NCBI RefSeq assembly: GCF_030272615.1
Contig: NC_081413.1
Location: 445,696,538-445,760,537 of the forward strand
Reading direction: 5' to 3'
Origin: Cryptomeria japonica
Taxonomy: Eukaryota; Streptophyta; Pinopsida; Cupressales; Cupressaceae
Length of the DNA: 64,000 nucleotides
The notes under the pieces were generated by a model, which saw only the letters and a program-made list of their open reading frames with translations, made no database searches and was not told where the DNA came from. Positions 25,088 to 37,130 of the stretch are shown here, one piece after another (within the stretch, counting starts at the first letter, position 1; each line of letters opens with the position of its first letter). The position numbers and the translations under genes are program-made.

Positions 25088-26764
25088 ATGGCCCCCATTA
25101 CCTATAGAGAAGCTAGGGATGGAAACCAAAACTCTGCCTCTAGGTCTCAGCAAGAGAGTTTCCAACCAGACCATGAGGGAGAACAATCCCAAGGTACCCA
25201 TAGGGAAGAGAGAGATGAAAGTAAGAATAATGAATCTGAAGGGGCTCAATTGAGGCTCATGATGTGGGAGATCCTACAGAGGTTAGATACAATTGAAAAT
25301 AAATCAAAACATGAGGAAGGAAATAACTCTCAACATCATGATAGGGAAAGATATAGGAGCCCTAGGAGAGAGACAAAAAGACTAGATAGTGATTCTACTA
25401 CTCACATGAGGGATTTACTTAGGGCTAAGATACCTATTTTCTTTGGCAATGAGGGGGGATCTATGATGGAAACTTGGATATTTGATCTTGAAAGATGTTT
25501 CACCGTGCACCCTTTTAGTAGCAATGTTAAAGCTAGATGTGCCATTATGCACTTAAGAAAGTTTGCTTCAACATGGTGGTGAATGGAGGAAGAAAAACTC
25601 TAGCTCAACATAAACACCATTTCTTGGGAATTATTTTTAGAAAGCTTTAAAGATAGATTCATGTCAGATCAATGGAGATAGGGTAGAGCAGAAGAATTTC
25701 ATCACCTAAAATAAAACAACATGCTGGTTGAAGATTATGGGCGAAAGTTCTATGAACTTAAGCCCTTCTTGGGTTACAAGGAGGATGGACCTATGCTGGT
25801 GCAATATTTTATTAGGGGATTGAATGACCATATTTCTGGGGATGTAGTGGTCTTTGAACCAAAGAGTCTTCGAGATGCAATAGCCAAAGCCTTTCTAGTT
25901 GAGAGGAATGTCAATTTGGGTTTAGGAGGTCATTCCAGCAATTGAGGTAATAGTGTTGGGGCCATCTCTAAGGGGAACCAATATTAAGGGACATCAGGCT
26001 CTAAGAATCAACAATCAACTCTCAAAGGAGGACATTTCTCACACAAGAAAAAGTCCCAGAATTACAATCAAAGTGGTAGAAAATTTCAATACGAACAAAA
26101 TTGTGGTAATTATCTCACCCAGTAGAAGTATACCCCTCAACCATCCTAAAATTCTCAGAACATTAATAAAGGGAGTTACCAGCAATCGAGTGCACCATCT
26201 ACAAGAAATTTTGTGAGAAACACGGGTTGTTATTCTTGTGGGCAGCATGGGCATATTGCAGTACATTGTCCTCAATGCACCAAGTCCCTCACAAACCAGA
26301 ATCAGGTAGCCTCTGAACCCACAGTAGGAAATGCAGGCCAGTCCAATAGAATATTTTCCACAATAGAGAAAAGGCAAGTTGATTACCAAGGTACAGTTAT
26401 TGAAACCACAGGTTTGTTAAAGGGTAAAACTATATCTATTTTATTTGATTCTAGAGCAACTGATTCCTTTATATCTCCATCCTTAGTAGAAAAGTGTGGG
26501 CTAGTGGTGAAAGGTCAAGGAGTTAAGTGGCAAGTAGAACTAGCCTCTGGGACCGAAATGACCACAAATTTATGTGTCCAAGAATGTGAACTGGGATTAG
26601 GACCCTTCACTACAAAAGTAGACCTTCATGTAATCCCTCTTGACTCTTATGGGGTTGTTTTAGGTATGGATTGGCTAGAGGAGCATGAATCCAACATAGA
26701 GTGTAGAAAGAAAACTATATATTGTATTGATGATTTTGGTGAGCATAGAGTGATAGTGAGTATT
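25088..26764 (+). pseudogene. gag: Chromovirus gag and protease, decayed
   Basis: ATG at 25088 (MAPITYREARDGNQN). A retrotransposon gag domain spans about 25400-25945 (KIPIFFGNEGG, then the WIFDLERCF block). A Gln/Asn-rich linker follows, then a CYSCGQHGHIAVHC zinc knuckle (26228-26269). The protease has DSRATDSFIS at about 26447, where gypsy proteases usually have DSGAT, so the catalytic Gly is lost. One frame is kept throughout. Stops at 25580 (TGA), in 25600-25720, at 25943 (TGA), about 25985, and in 26100-26215 interrupt it. The product would assemble particles and process the polyprotein. Confidence 0.9.
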
Positions 26765-28630
26765 TAGCGACCCATATCTCTCTGTATGATATCTGCAATG
26801 CAACTCAAGGGATGCATGCGAAAGGGATGTCAACTTTTTGTAGTCTTAGTTAAGGATCTTGATGAAGAGGAAAGTAAGGAAGTAGCACTTGATCACCCCT
26901 TGCTTCAAGAGTTTGCTGATGTATTTCCTAAGCAAATCCCAAGAATGCCTCCAAAAAGGGATATTGATTTTTGTATAGACTTGGTACGGGGAGTAGAACC
27001 CATCTCCAAGGCTCCAAATCACATGACTACTCAGGAACTAAGTGAGTTAAAGTTACAATTAGAGGAACTATTGGAAAAGGGTTTTATCAGGCCTAGTGTA
27101 TCACCATGGGGTGCTCTAGTGATTTTTGTGAAGAAGAAGGATGGTTCTCTTAGGCTTTGTATTGATTATCGACAACTCAAAAAAGTTACCATTAAGAATT
27201 GATACCCACTATCCCATATTGATGACTTGTTTGATCAAATGAAAGGGGAAAAGGTATTTTCCAAAATTGACCTTAACTCAGGATACCACCAGCTAAGGAT
27301 CCTCGAGGCCGACATCTATCTTACAACCTTTCGTACTCGATACGGCCACTATGAATTCACTATGGTGCCTTTTGGTCTAACTAATGCTCCTTCAGTAATC
27401 ATGAGCCTTATGAATGGAGTATTCAGAACTTACTTGGATAAGTTTGTGATAGTTTTCTTAGATGATATACTAGTGTACTAAAAAACAATGGAAGAGCATG
27501 AACAACATCTACGCCAAGTGTTACAATGCCTACAAGAGAATCAATTATATGCTAATGTTAAGAAATGTGAGTTCTTCCAAAGTGAAGTTAAGTATCTTGG
27601 TCACGTTATCTCAGGGGAAGTAATATCTGTGTACCCAACAAAGATTCAAGCCATAGTAGAATGGCCAACACCCGCTAATGTCTCAAAAGTTCTCATTTTC
27701 ATGGGCCTAGCAGCTATTATCGATGTTTGGTTATGGGTTTTTCCAAGATAGCTCATCCTATCACTTCCTTACAGAGGAAGGGGAAGAAGTTTATTTGGAC
27801 CAAAAAATGTGAAGAAGCTTTTCAATTTTTAAAGGAGAAGCTAACTAGTGCTCCGATTTTGGCAATACCTAACCCCTCAGAAGATTTTATGGTCTACACA
27901 AACGCTTCCTTGGAAGGCATAGGGGCAGTGTTAATGCAACAAGGTAGAGTTATTGCTTATGAGTTTAGGAAGTTGAAAGACCATGAACTCAGCTATCTTA
28001 CTCATGATTTAGAGTTAGCGGCTGTAGTTCATGCCTTGAATCGATGGAGACATTTCTTATTAGGACATCGATTTGAACTCCATACAGATCACTGCAACCT
28101 TCAGTACATATTTACTCAGCCCAATCTCAATGCCAAACAACGTAGGTGGATGGAATTTTTGTGTGAATATGATTTTGAAGTAAAATACGATCAAGGAAAA
28201 GAAAATATAGTTGTGGATGCCTTGAGCCGTAGGAGGCATGAGTTATCAACAGTAATAGTTGAAGTTGATTTGAAGAGTAAGATACTTAATGCACTCCCAT
28301 CAGATGACTAGTATCAAGAGGTCCGATCAGAGATTGCTTCAGGCAGAATGCTAGAAGGCAGATATACTAGATATTCAATGGATATTGATGGTCTTCTTAG
28401 GTGTATGGGACATATTTATGTTCCACCCTCTGATGGAATTCAAAGGTTAATTTTAGTGGAAGCCCATCGTGCACCTTACTCAGCACATCCTGGTGTCAAG
28501 AAGATGCATGCAGATTTGAGGCAACTTTACTATTGGACAGGAATGAGGAGAAACATAGTAGACTTTGTATCTTGTTGCCTTGAGTGTCAAAGGGTGAAGG
28601 CAGAGCACCAACATCCAGTAGGATATTTAT
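26765..28630 (+). pseudogene. pol: Chromovirus reverse transcriptase, RNase H and start of integrase, decayed
   Basis: The RT begins with the [12 protein letters not shown] block (about 26955). It continues through [20 protein letters not shown] (about 27100), [13 protein letters not shown] and [10 protein letters not shown] to the catalytic FLDDILVY (about 27455-27480). RNase H (27727-28311) has a TNASLEGIGAVL active-site start where TDAS is expected (Asp to Asn), and later catalytic residues near DALSRR. The integrase zinc-binding domain with HPGVKKMHADLRQLYYWTGM and CLECQRVKA (28348-28630) follows. A frameshift lies near 27715. Stops at 27200 (TGA), 27479 (TAA), 28309 (TAG) and 28630 (TAG) break it. 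Confidence 0.92.
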
Positions 28631-29690
28631 AGTCCCATGTAGTTCTAGAATGGAAATGGACATCATTTCTATGGATTTCATAGTTGGCTTGCCTACATCT
28701 TTGCGAGGTCATGATGCCATTATGGTTACCATTGATCGGTTGACTAAGGTCACTCATTTTTCTCCTCTTAGATCTTCATATATAGCATCTTCAGTAGCAC
28801 AATTTTTTGTCAGAGACATTGTTAGATTACATGGAATTCCACATAAGATTATTTCAGATCAGGATCCAATGTTCACTTTGGCTTTTTGGACAGCCTTGCA
28901 ACATGATTTAGGGACTCAGCTAAACTATAGTACTGCTTACCATCCTAAGACCGATGGTCAGACAAAGCGAGTTAATCAAATTTTGGAGGACATGTTGAGG
29001 ATGTATGTGATGGATCAACAGTTTGCTTGGGAGGATTACTTGTATCTAGTCAAGTTTGCATATAACAATGGGTATCACAGTTCCATCGGCATGTCACCCA
29101 ATCAGGCCTTGTATGGTAGACCTTGTCGCACACCCTTGAGTTGGGATATATTGGATGACAGGACACTTCTTGGATCAGAAATGTTAGAGGATATGGAATT
29201 ATAGGTTCGAGGTATCAGAGAACATTTGGCAACTGCACAAGATAGATAGAAGAAGTATGGAGATGCGTATAGGGTATTTTTGAGGGTCCACCCTCGTAAA
29301 AGCCCAATTTGTTATGGAAAAGGTTCTAAGATGGCACCTAGATTTGTAGGTCCATTTGAGATCCTGGAGAGGATAGGACCAGTTTCTTATCGACTTGCCC
29401 TGCTGCCTAGCCTTACATGTATTCATGACGTATTTTATGTTTCTATTCTTAGAAAATATACTCCAGATTTGATACATGTATTGGATTGGAATTCTTTACA
29501 GGTCGCAGACAAGCAGCTGGCTTTGGAGCTAGTACATATACTGCAACAGTGGACCCTTACCCTCAGGGGTCACACCAAAGAAGAGGTAAGGGTCCAATGG
29601 GATAGAAATGATGAAACTTCAGCTACATGGGAGGATTTTGGAAGACTTAGAGCTTCTTACCCCTATTTGTTTATAGGATTCCAAGAGTAA
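28631..29690 (+). pseudogene. pol: Chromovirus integrase core and C-terminal domain, decayed
   Basis: The frame changes near 28640. The catalytic triad is D (28674, in MDF), D (28857, in SDQDP) and, exactly 35 residues later, Lys at about 28965 in DGQTKRVNQ where Glu is required, so the enzyme would be inactive. The C-terminal part (29280-29690) has GPFEILERIGPVSYRL, an HDVFYVSILRKYTPD block, and a VQWDRNDETSATWED stretch that resembles the end of a chromodomain-type tail. Stops lie at 29202 (TAG) and about 29247 (TAG). It ends with the stop just after 29690. Confidence 0.9.
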
Positions 29691-29696
29691 GCCTAG

Positions 29697-29712
29697 TTCT
29701 AGGGGGGGAGGA
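29697..29712 (+). other. Chromovirus polypurine tract
   Basis: CTAGGGGGGGAGGA immediately precedes the 3' LTR start at 29713. Confidence 0.92.
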
Positions 29713-30470
29713 TGTAATACCCACCCTAGCGACTTTTCTTGGCATGGACATTATTTGTTATGTTTGGTGATATTGGACTCTATATTTCCTTGTTAGAGTA
29801 GATGATGAGACATATTTAGTTATATTTGAACCTTTATGGTTCATTATGTTATCTAATGCATTAGTGAGTTACAGGTTTCATTGGTTTATGTACATGATTT
29901 CATTATGATAATCTTTTCATATGGCTTCTATATTATATGTTTATTATCTCGAGCTAACAATGCTAACCCAATCATGCTTGGAATAGATTATTATATGAGA
30001 TATCTGTAGGATGAGGGGAGGTAGTCGTAGTTACTCTACGAAGACCCACGCGATGCTGCACTCCCCCTCCTTGTTTTTCATTTATATATGGATATATATT
30101 TCTATCGTTTTGGTGATGCAAGATTGTAGGTACTAGGCATCGACTCCACCTGGCTACACAAGTCTAAGTGTGACTCTAAATCCTCGAATGTTGTTGTTGT
30201 AGAGATAACACCAAGGTTCCCACAAGTAAACCTATTGAACATAGGTCTCCCGTTTAGGAAGATAACCCTATCTTGAGGGTTGGGCAATGTCATGTTTATG
30301 ATGGGTATTGGTTTGAGTATTTTGATTGGTTCTGATTTATGTTGTTCGTAATGATTTTTATATAATTTTTGATTAATTCTTTGATAGGATACCTACACAT
30401 TAAATGATTTAAGTGGCTTATGTTATGTTACGTTAAAATGATGAAACAAAAGTAGTATAGATGTATTATG

Positions 30471-30471
<1 letters not shown>

Positions 30472-30534
<63 letters not shown>
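30472..30534. repeat. (TA)n microsatellite
   Basis: About 31 TA units followed by ATTT repeats. The other LTR has only a short interrupted version at 21962-21988. Confidence 0.97.
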
Positions 30535-30538
<4 letters not shown>

Positions 30539-30659
30539 TTATTTATTTATATTGTGTGTGTATGTGTAATATAAGATTTATTTTTATTAATTCTATATAT
30601 TAAAAAAAAGGATAAAATAAAAAGATCGAGGATTAAAATAATGTTATCTTAGTCAATGA

Positions 30660-30712
30660 GTTTTGAACCTATGACTTCTCTTGTATGAGTCTTGATAGTT
30701 ACCATTGAGCTA
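30660..30712 (-). promoter_or_regulatory. tRNA-like A/B box pair in chromovirus 3' LTR
   Basis: A box TAGCTCAATGG (30712-30702), closer to consensus than in the other LTR, and B box GGTTCAAAAC (30669-30660) on the minus strand. Confidence 0.5.
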
Positions 30713-33557
30713 TATGTGTTATTTGAGATTTTTATTTAGCAATCTAGTATTTAGTATACTTATTTCCGTGGGGTATCTATTAAATTTTAAATAAACTATT
30801 ATAGTTAGTGTTAATAAATAATACCAACCGTAGAGATTGGAACGGTTGATTCCCGTAAAACAACTTCTCCAACTATACAAGTTGGTATTATTTATTGAAG
30901 TTTTTATTTTGGAGGAAGGGGTTTGTATTTTGGGGGAAGATAAATCAGAAGAAATTTGAAGGTTTAGGAGCAAGAAGAGAGATTTGCACAGGAAGGGGTT
31001 GGATTTTTGCGTGTTCTTTCTCAAAATATTTTCTCCACCGGACCCAAGGTAGGTCTCATTCCAGGAAGAATCCATGTGGCTTGCTTGTGTTGTGATTTTT
31101 GTGTTGTATGTTATGCTTGCATAATTTAAATGAATATTAGATGAAAGTTTTAATTTTAAAATATGAATATTATTCTAGAAATACTTTCTTTTGCTTCTTT
31201 CCTTGTTTTTGTAAGGGATAAGCTTTGGTTGGGAAATTCAATATGGAGAAAATGAGTGTCATGTTGGGGAGTAATGACTCTTGTATTTATTTTTATTTTT
31301 ATTTTTTATATAAAAATTATTTATGATCTATCGTGATTCAAAAATAAAAATACATCTATAATTAAATGCCATATCTTAACCAACAACTATTCTTCAAGTG
31401 TCAAGTATCAACCCAACAAACAAGATTTCCATTCTTATTATTGTCCCAGTTTTGATAGTTTTGATTCTGTTATTCATAACTTTCATTACATGTAATATTT
31501 TTCAAATCGCTTCAGTGAAAACTTAGTAATCTAGGTGTACTAAAAATATCCAAAATGTAGGGAAATCCAATGGTTCGTTTGAAAGTTAAGTTCCCCGTAC
31601 CGAGACTAATTTTATGTCAATAAAAACTCAAAAAAATTCATTGTTTGTGTCACTAGGGCATCAAATATCTTCCTCAAACTAAAACCAAATGATTTTAAAA
31701 TAAATGGATATGAAAGATAACTCCAAATATTATAATAATCCAAAATATTTTATCTTTTAATGGTTTAAAATGAAATTATGAACAAACTCTTTTACACAAC
31801 TCTATCAAAGAGGGTTTTAAATAGTTTTATGAAAATTTATTTAAACTTTTATTATAATCTTTGGTTGAGGCTAAAAATTATTTCAAATTAAATATAAATC
31901 ATTATACTATTTTCTCAAATATATTTCAGTCTTCACTCAAACCGTTTATCAAGATAAATATCTATTAAACAACAAGGAAACATGGTTCAATATTATGGGG
32001 TGTTGAGTTGGTCTTTGAGTTGTTTTGCTTTCCTAGGGGTTTGGGTGCTTTCTATAGTAGGTACCTCTATTTTAAAGACCTCTAATTCATGTATGAGAGG
32101 TGTTCATGATAAAAAAAAATATAGTGTTTTATATATGTTATGCATTTCCCACCTCCTTCTCATGCTTGATTGTGGCTTAGAGATAAGGGTCAGACTCATC
32201 CTTATGGTTCAGAGGACATGGGAGAGTACTTGAACTTATATGCTAATTGTGTGAGATGAATTATTATTTTTTATTTAATGAATATTTTAGTATGGTAACT
32301 AGATACCCTAGGTGGGTGGCTCACTATAGGTTGCTAGGACCCAAAGTGGTTGCTAGGAGATCCAATGAGTGGGTTTAATTCAAGTGATAACCTTTTTAAA
32401 ATGAACTTGGGTTGGGTTGGGCTATAACACACTAATACAAGATAAATTATTATTTTAGTCCATATAGGCATGTTGGAGTACCGCAACCATTATTATAGGC
32501 TGGGTGGATCCCTTTTAGAGGGGACTACAGTACATGGTAGGCAGGGTGGATCCTGACATTAAGGCTATATGATGACACCCACCTAATAGGTGTTCTGGTT
32601 CTCTCTCTCTTGTGATGTTATTTGATGTTGTTATGTGATATGTGGTTCTTCTTTATTGTTTTGGGGAAACATGTCTCATGGCCTTAGTATTGCCCTAGTA
32701 CTTGCGTGGACCTTGGTTTTATCTCCTAGCACGGGGGAGTGGACCTTTGTGGTTCCACATGGTTGGGTGGTCAATATTTTTTGAAGTGTGTTTGTGATCT
32801 CTTTTGATGATGCTTCTTGATGCTTGGTTGAAGATGTTGAAGACCTTGCTTTTGAACTAGTACATTCAAATATTGTAAAGATTATTTGTCAGCCATGATT
32901 GGTCTTATAATAAATATGTAATTTTATAAAATTATTGTAAAAGGGAGGGTAGTTTATAGGAACTATGATAAGGGATGATTACTTTGTATTTGAAACAATG
33001 TTTTTAAAAATTATGTTACCCTTCCTATCCTATCTCTTTATGATCTTATTGTGTTATTATGAAAATTGAGTAGAAAACATTAATAGAAACTACAATTGCA
33101 TTATTATATATGTTGTTATCAAATAAAACATATTAATTACATGGATGTTGTAAATAATAATCAAGGGGAAAATGATGCAAAGGATAGTTATTCATTCTAT
33201 AGTGAGAATGGGATTATGGGAAATAGGATTGTTATGTACTTTTACTTTGGTCTCAAATGAAATGATAAAAGATTTGTAGCGTATCAAATAGATATTAAAG
33301 TTAGTGTGTTGTGAAATATTATATCATGCTAAAAATTAAGAAGATCGTTGAATGTTTATTTTATTCACATTATGTTATGTGTTAAGTTGTTATATCTTTC
33401 AATTATGTTGATGAACATTAAAGGGAACCTGTAAGGGCATTAAGTATGTTTACTTTCTAGAAGTGGTAAATGTATGTTATATTAAAAAAAAATTGTAGCA
33501 TATTTTGGAACTTTTGTTCTTGTCCTACCGGGTTCCCTGGCGGGGCATGACAATGTA

Positions 33558-34770
33558 GAATTTTATCCACTTGTCTTCGATCTACACAGCAGAGCAAAAC
33601 TCCATCAAAATTCCTTTTGAAAATTACTTTGTCTATCAAGTAGAAACCGATGTTTTGGAGTCTATAGAACCTTCTCTTTTTAGGAGGGAGGTGCTTGGGA
33701 AAAACCTTGGTCTTCATGAATTGATTACTGGCCTCTATCCAGCATGCTTTTGGAAACTTGGGCGAAAGCATAACGACCTCTTATGTAGCCATTTCGTCTT
33801 CACGGGGTTCCCACCCCTGAATTATGTACTCACATATGCACTTTTTGGAAATGAGCTTTGTCAGCCTGATGTTAACATCGTACTCGAGGATCTTAGTGAT
33901 CCATTTAGCCCTCTTTTTGGTGATGTCCCCCTCCATGATGTACTCTCAGGCTGTAGGATGAGATACGTACACCATGGTTTAATTGCAAGCAATGAAATTC
34001 TTGAATTTCTTGAGTCCCTTTACCACGACCAAGGCCTATTTTTCAACAAAGTTATATTTGGCCTTATATTCCTTGAGGGTCTTTGAATGGAATGCTATAG
34101 GATGCTCACTTCCTTTTTCAGCATCTTTTTGGTTCAAGACCATGGAAATGCTATATTGATAAAAAAAAATGTACATTATGAAGTCTTTTGACATATTCGG
34201 GTTAGATAACACAGGGGATAAATAGATAGCATCTTGTATTCTATCAAAAGCTCTTTTAGCCTCAGGAGTCCATTTGAAGTGTGTATCCTTCTTGAAGATT
34301 AGGGTGATGGGCCTTATAATTCTAGCAAAATCAGAAATAAAATGGCTAACAAAATTGACCTTTCCTAGAAAGGACTGGACTCCCTTTTTATTGACCGGAA
34401 CAAGGAGGTATTTTATGGCCTTGACTCTGTCTAGGTCGATGGAAACACCTTCTTTGGACACTATATGTCCAAGTAGCTTGCCTTTAGGGACACCAAAGAT
34501 GCATTTCTTTGGATTTAGGTAAATCCAAAATTCGAGGCATTTTTGGAAAACCAGCTCGAGATGATCAAAATGATCCTCTCAGTGTTTAGAAAATACTGTC
34601 AGGTCATCCAAGTATTTTAAAATAATCTTATTGATTATCTCTTTGAAGGCCAAATTCATAGCTCTTTGAAAAGTTTCTCCGACATTTGACAACCCGAATG
34701 ACATAACATTGTCTTGTGTTGATCTTTTGTTTATACTAGGACTTGGTTGTATCCCAAGAAACTATCGAGC
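33558..34770 (-). pseudogene. Tat element RT C-terminal half, degenerate gypsy RNase H and integrase N-terminus
   Basis: The YLDD catalytic box is at 34603-34614, followed by the LNPKKCIFGV and LLGHIVSKEG blocks. The gypsy RNase H (34036-34300) has WTPEAKRAFDRIQ and then MYIFFYQYS, where the active-site TDAS is expected, so its first catalytic Asp is gone. The C-terminal connection part and the start of the integrase zinc finger (NFDGVLLCCVDRRQVDKIL, 33560-33620) follow; the chromovirus interrupts it at 33553. A frame change and a probable small deletion near 34710 remove part of the RT palm. Loss of the gypsy RNase H active site is typical of Tat elements that have a second RNase H. Confidence 0.85.
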
Positions 34771-35096
34771 ATTAAGAATATTTCCAACCCCGCCACCATG
34801 CTCAGTAGTTGCTCCATTGATGGCAAGGGGTAGTGGTCTTTGATAAATTCTTGATTCAAATCTCGGAAATCTACATAGAGTCAAATATCTCCATTCTTTT
34901 TCCTTACGAGAACCAGATTGGATACCCATGTTCCATGTTTTATAGGGTAAATGATCCTTAATTCGATCAACTTCCTTAACTCTTGAGCCATGAGGGACTC
35001 GACCTTTGGGTTGACTGACCTTTGCTTCTCCCGAACTGGCTTAGCTCCATCAGCAAGCTCAATGGTATGCTGAATGACACTAGGATCATAACCTTT
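34771..35096 (-). pseudogene. Tat element RT N-terminal half
   Basis: In the same frame as gag: VIQHTIELADGAKPVREKQR, an INP-like VNPKVESLMAQELRKLIE block, then WVSNLVLVRKKNGDI and a VDFRDLN block leading to LPSMEQLLS. Stops occur at about 35094 and 34882. The order on the minus strand puts this directly after the archaeal-type RNase H. Confidence 0.85.
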
Positions 35097-36164
35097 TTAG
35101 TCATCATAAGACCGAGCCAGGACATGCATGTATTCATCATAGCATTGGGCCAACCTCTTCGAGTCCTCAGGAGAAACACCTTTTCCTACTTGAAGTACTA
35201 TCCCATTTCCTACCAACATCTTGGTATAATCTCCTTTGCTGGTTGTAAGCTTTCGCTTATCATTTTTGGCATCATCATGGTCAAACAAATTCTCCAGAGT
35301 GATTAGAACATTAGGAAGCTTATTGGATTTCAACTAGATGATCCGATCTCCATAAGCCTCTTTCACCTTAGGTTGTAGCTGATCTGCAAATTCTCTTGAT
35401 CTTTGGATGAATAATGTGATCTTATCATCACTCTTGAAAACTTGTTAGTGGGTATCGTTATCAAGGATAGCTAGTCAGATGACTACACAGATCGCTTGGG
35501 AGCCAGTGAGTAAATCTGTGGTGGGATCAAACTATGATCTGATCGTAGCCATCTGATCAGCAACAACATTTAGTTTCCAGGGAATGCTCACAATATTGAA
35601 AGCATCAAATCTTTCAATTAAATCCCATGTTCTGGCATGGTAGGATCTCATGCGGACATGTCTGGTACTGGACAACCTACAAACTTGGTGGACCACCAGC
35701 TTGGAGTCACCCAAGACCTTCAACTTTTTAATGCCCATTCTTTTCGCCAAGCTTAGACCCTGGATCAGTCCCTCGTAATCTACTTCATTGTTAGAACATG
35801 CAAATTGTAAATGGAAAGACTTCAAAATTTTCTTGCCTGAGGGTGGGGTGAGGCAGATTTTGGCTGCGGAACCTATCTTGCATTTTGCACCATCAAAGTG
35901 TAGGGTCCATAGTATCAAAGATAACTGCTCTTTAGAAAATGGTTCTTTAGTAAGCTTTGGGATGACCTGGTTTTCATCAAATATGCAATAGGTACCTAGG
36001 CTAATGGTGTTGTAGTTGGAGTAGGGATCAGATTTTATGAATTCATTCAAGAAAACCTCTTGTTTGGGTGAAATCTCCCCAGTTACTTCTTCATCTTCCA
36101 GGAGTTCTACAAATTTCCTCTCCTCATTTGAAATAGAAGTGTGAGTGAGCTCAAAATTAATCAT
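35097..36164 (-). pseudogene. Tat element archaeal-type RNase H (aRNH), upstream of RT
   Basis: An RNase HI-like domain at 35532-35960 contains LHFDGA, NNEVDYEGL, LGDSKLVVHQV and LNVVADQMA. These supply the four acidic catalytic positions (D-E-D-D), all retained. The N-terminal part (36164-35960) is an acidic linker after the protease; 35097-35333 links to RT. A second RNase H of this kind is characteristic of plant Tat elements, but in those I know it follows the gypsy RNase H. Here it precedes RT, and the segment after the gypsy RNase H (34036-33600) shows no second copy. The same frame continues from gag. Stops are few (for example near 35520 and 35432). Confidence 0.8.
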
Positions 36165-37130
36165 GGGCTAGTGTGCTACATGTTCGACATGGAGGGGTTC
36201 TAAGAGAATTTTGAGCTTGGTGCCATGCTAAGTGTGGAGGATGAGGTGGGACCAATCTAAAGACAGATAACCTCCTATTTTTGCAGTGAAGTCTTGGGAA
36301 AGGGAGAGCCCAAAAATAGGCAGGATGCCAATGCCCACTACTTCTTGGGATACAGTAACACTAGCACATGCAAATAAAGTCAGAGGGAGACTTCTAATAA
36401 GACCTATGGTTTGGAACTTGTTCCCATCAAGCTACATAACCCCCCTATTTAAAGGTTCATACCTGATATTCAAAATTTTGGCGATTTGCCTAGGCATGAT
36501 GGTGGTGCTAGCTCCGGAATCTATCATAGAATTATGCAAGAGTTTATCCCCGACTATAAGGGTAAGATAATATGGGTTCAACTTGGGCTTACCTTCTAGT
36601 TGAGACTTGGGAGGTGAAACCTCATTGGTCAACATGGCTGAAGAGTATGACTTGTCGGCAGTGAGTTGGAAACCCATTTCGTTGGTCCGTGGAGCTTTGT
36701 TGGTGCCCTCGCTTGCATTTATCTTGCCCTTAGATAGGGCTTCCTTTAGCCAGTTCTTCTTCAAGGGAATACTTAGGAGATCCCACAGGGAAACATGAGT
36801 CGTAGCTTTCTTCAGCTGCTCCAAAATGTCTAGTATTGTGGGTGTGGGAACCTTCGGCTCTTTTGACTTATAGGGGATGAATTCTTTCCTTGGATATGTA
36901 GGGCCAATCACCGGTTGTTCAGGAGTTTTATCTACGGGAGTTTGTCCTGAAGTGCTGGTATTCTCCCTCATGAAATGTCTTTTGGAGTAGAGGTTATAAT
37001 CCAACTGCACAAAGGGGGCTCCCTCCCTTGAAGTGGATACATTGTTGGTGAACATTGCACCCTCGTCCTCCATCCAAGAAAATAGCGCATGATTTGGGGT
37101 GATCTCTGCCTCTTGTTGCAATGACATGTC
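36165..37130 (-). pseudogene. Tat element protease region
   Basis: A retropepsin motif MIDSGASTTIMPRQIAK lies at about 36470-36525, preceded by PYYLTLIVGDKLLHNS; the catalytic DSG is intact. Upstream (37127-36600) is a Pro/Lys-rich linker with an EFIPYKSKEPKVPTPTILDI stretch. It is in the same frame as gag and the aRNH. The interval 36165-36430 holds stops and linker sequence. Confidence 0.85.

Larger units (their letters stand above)
21190..33552 (+). mobile_element. Chromovirus-type Ty3/gypsy element with 3.8-kb LTRs, inserted in Tat integrase
   Basis: Complete structure: LTR 21190-24975, primer site, gag-pol 25088-29690, purine tract, LTR 29713-33552. The target duplication is a perfect ATGTA (21185-21189 and 33553-33557). 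By hand, about 18 mismatches occur in the first ~265 bp of the two LTRs, so the insertion is not very recent. The domain order protease-RT-RNase H-integrase is gypsy. Long LTRs and the integrase tail suggest a Tekay/Del-like chromovirus. Confidence 0.92.
29713..33552 (+). repeat. Chromovirus 3' LTR (3,840 bp)
   Basis: Partner of 21190-24975. The extra length is largely a (TA)n expansion at 30472-30534. Both ends and the flanking ATGTA are intact. Confidence 0.92.

Noticed and set aside
33571-34086. 171-codon plus-strand open frame
   Set aside because: It is the complement of the Tat RNase H/integrase region, which has clear motifs on the minus strand.
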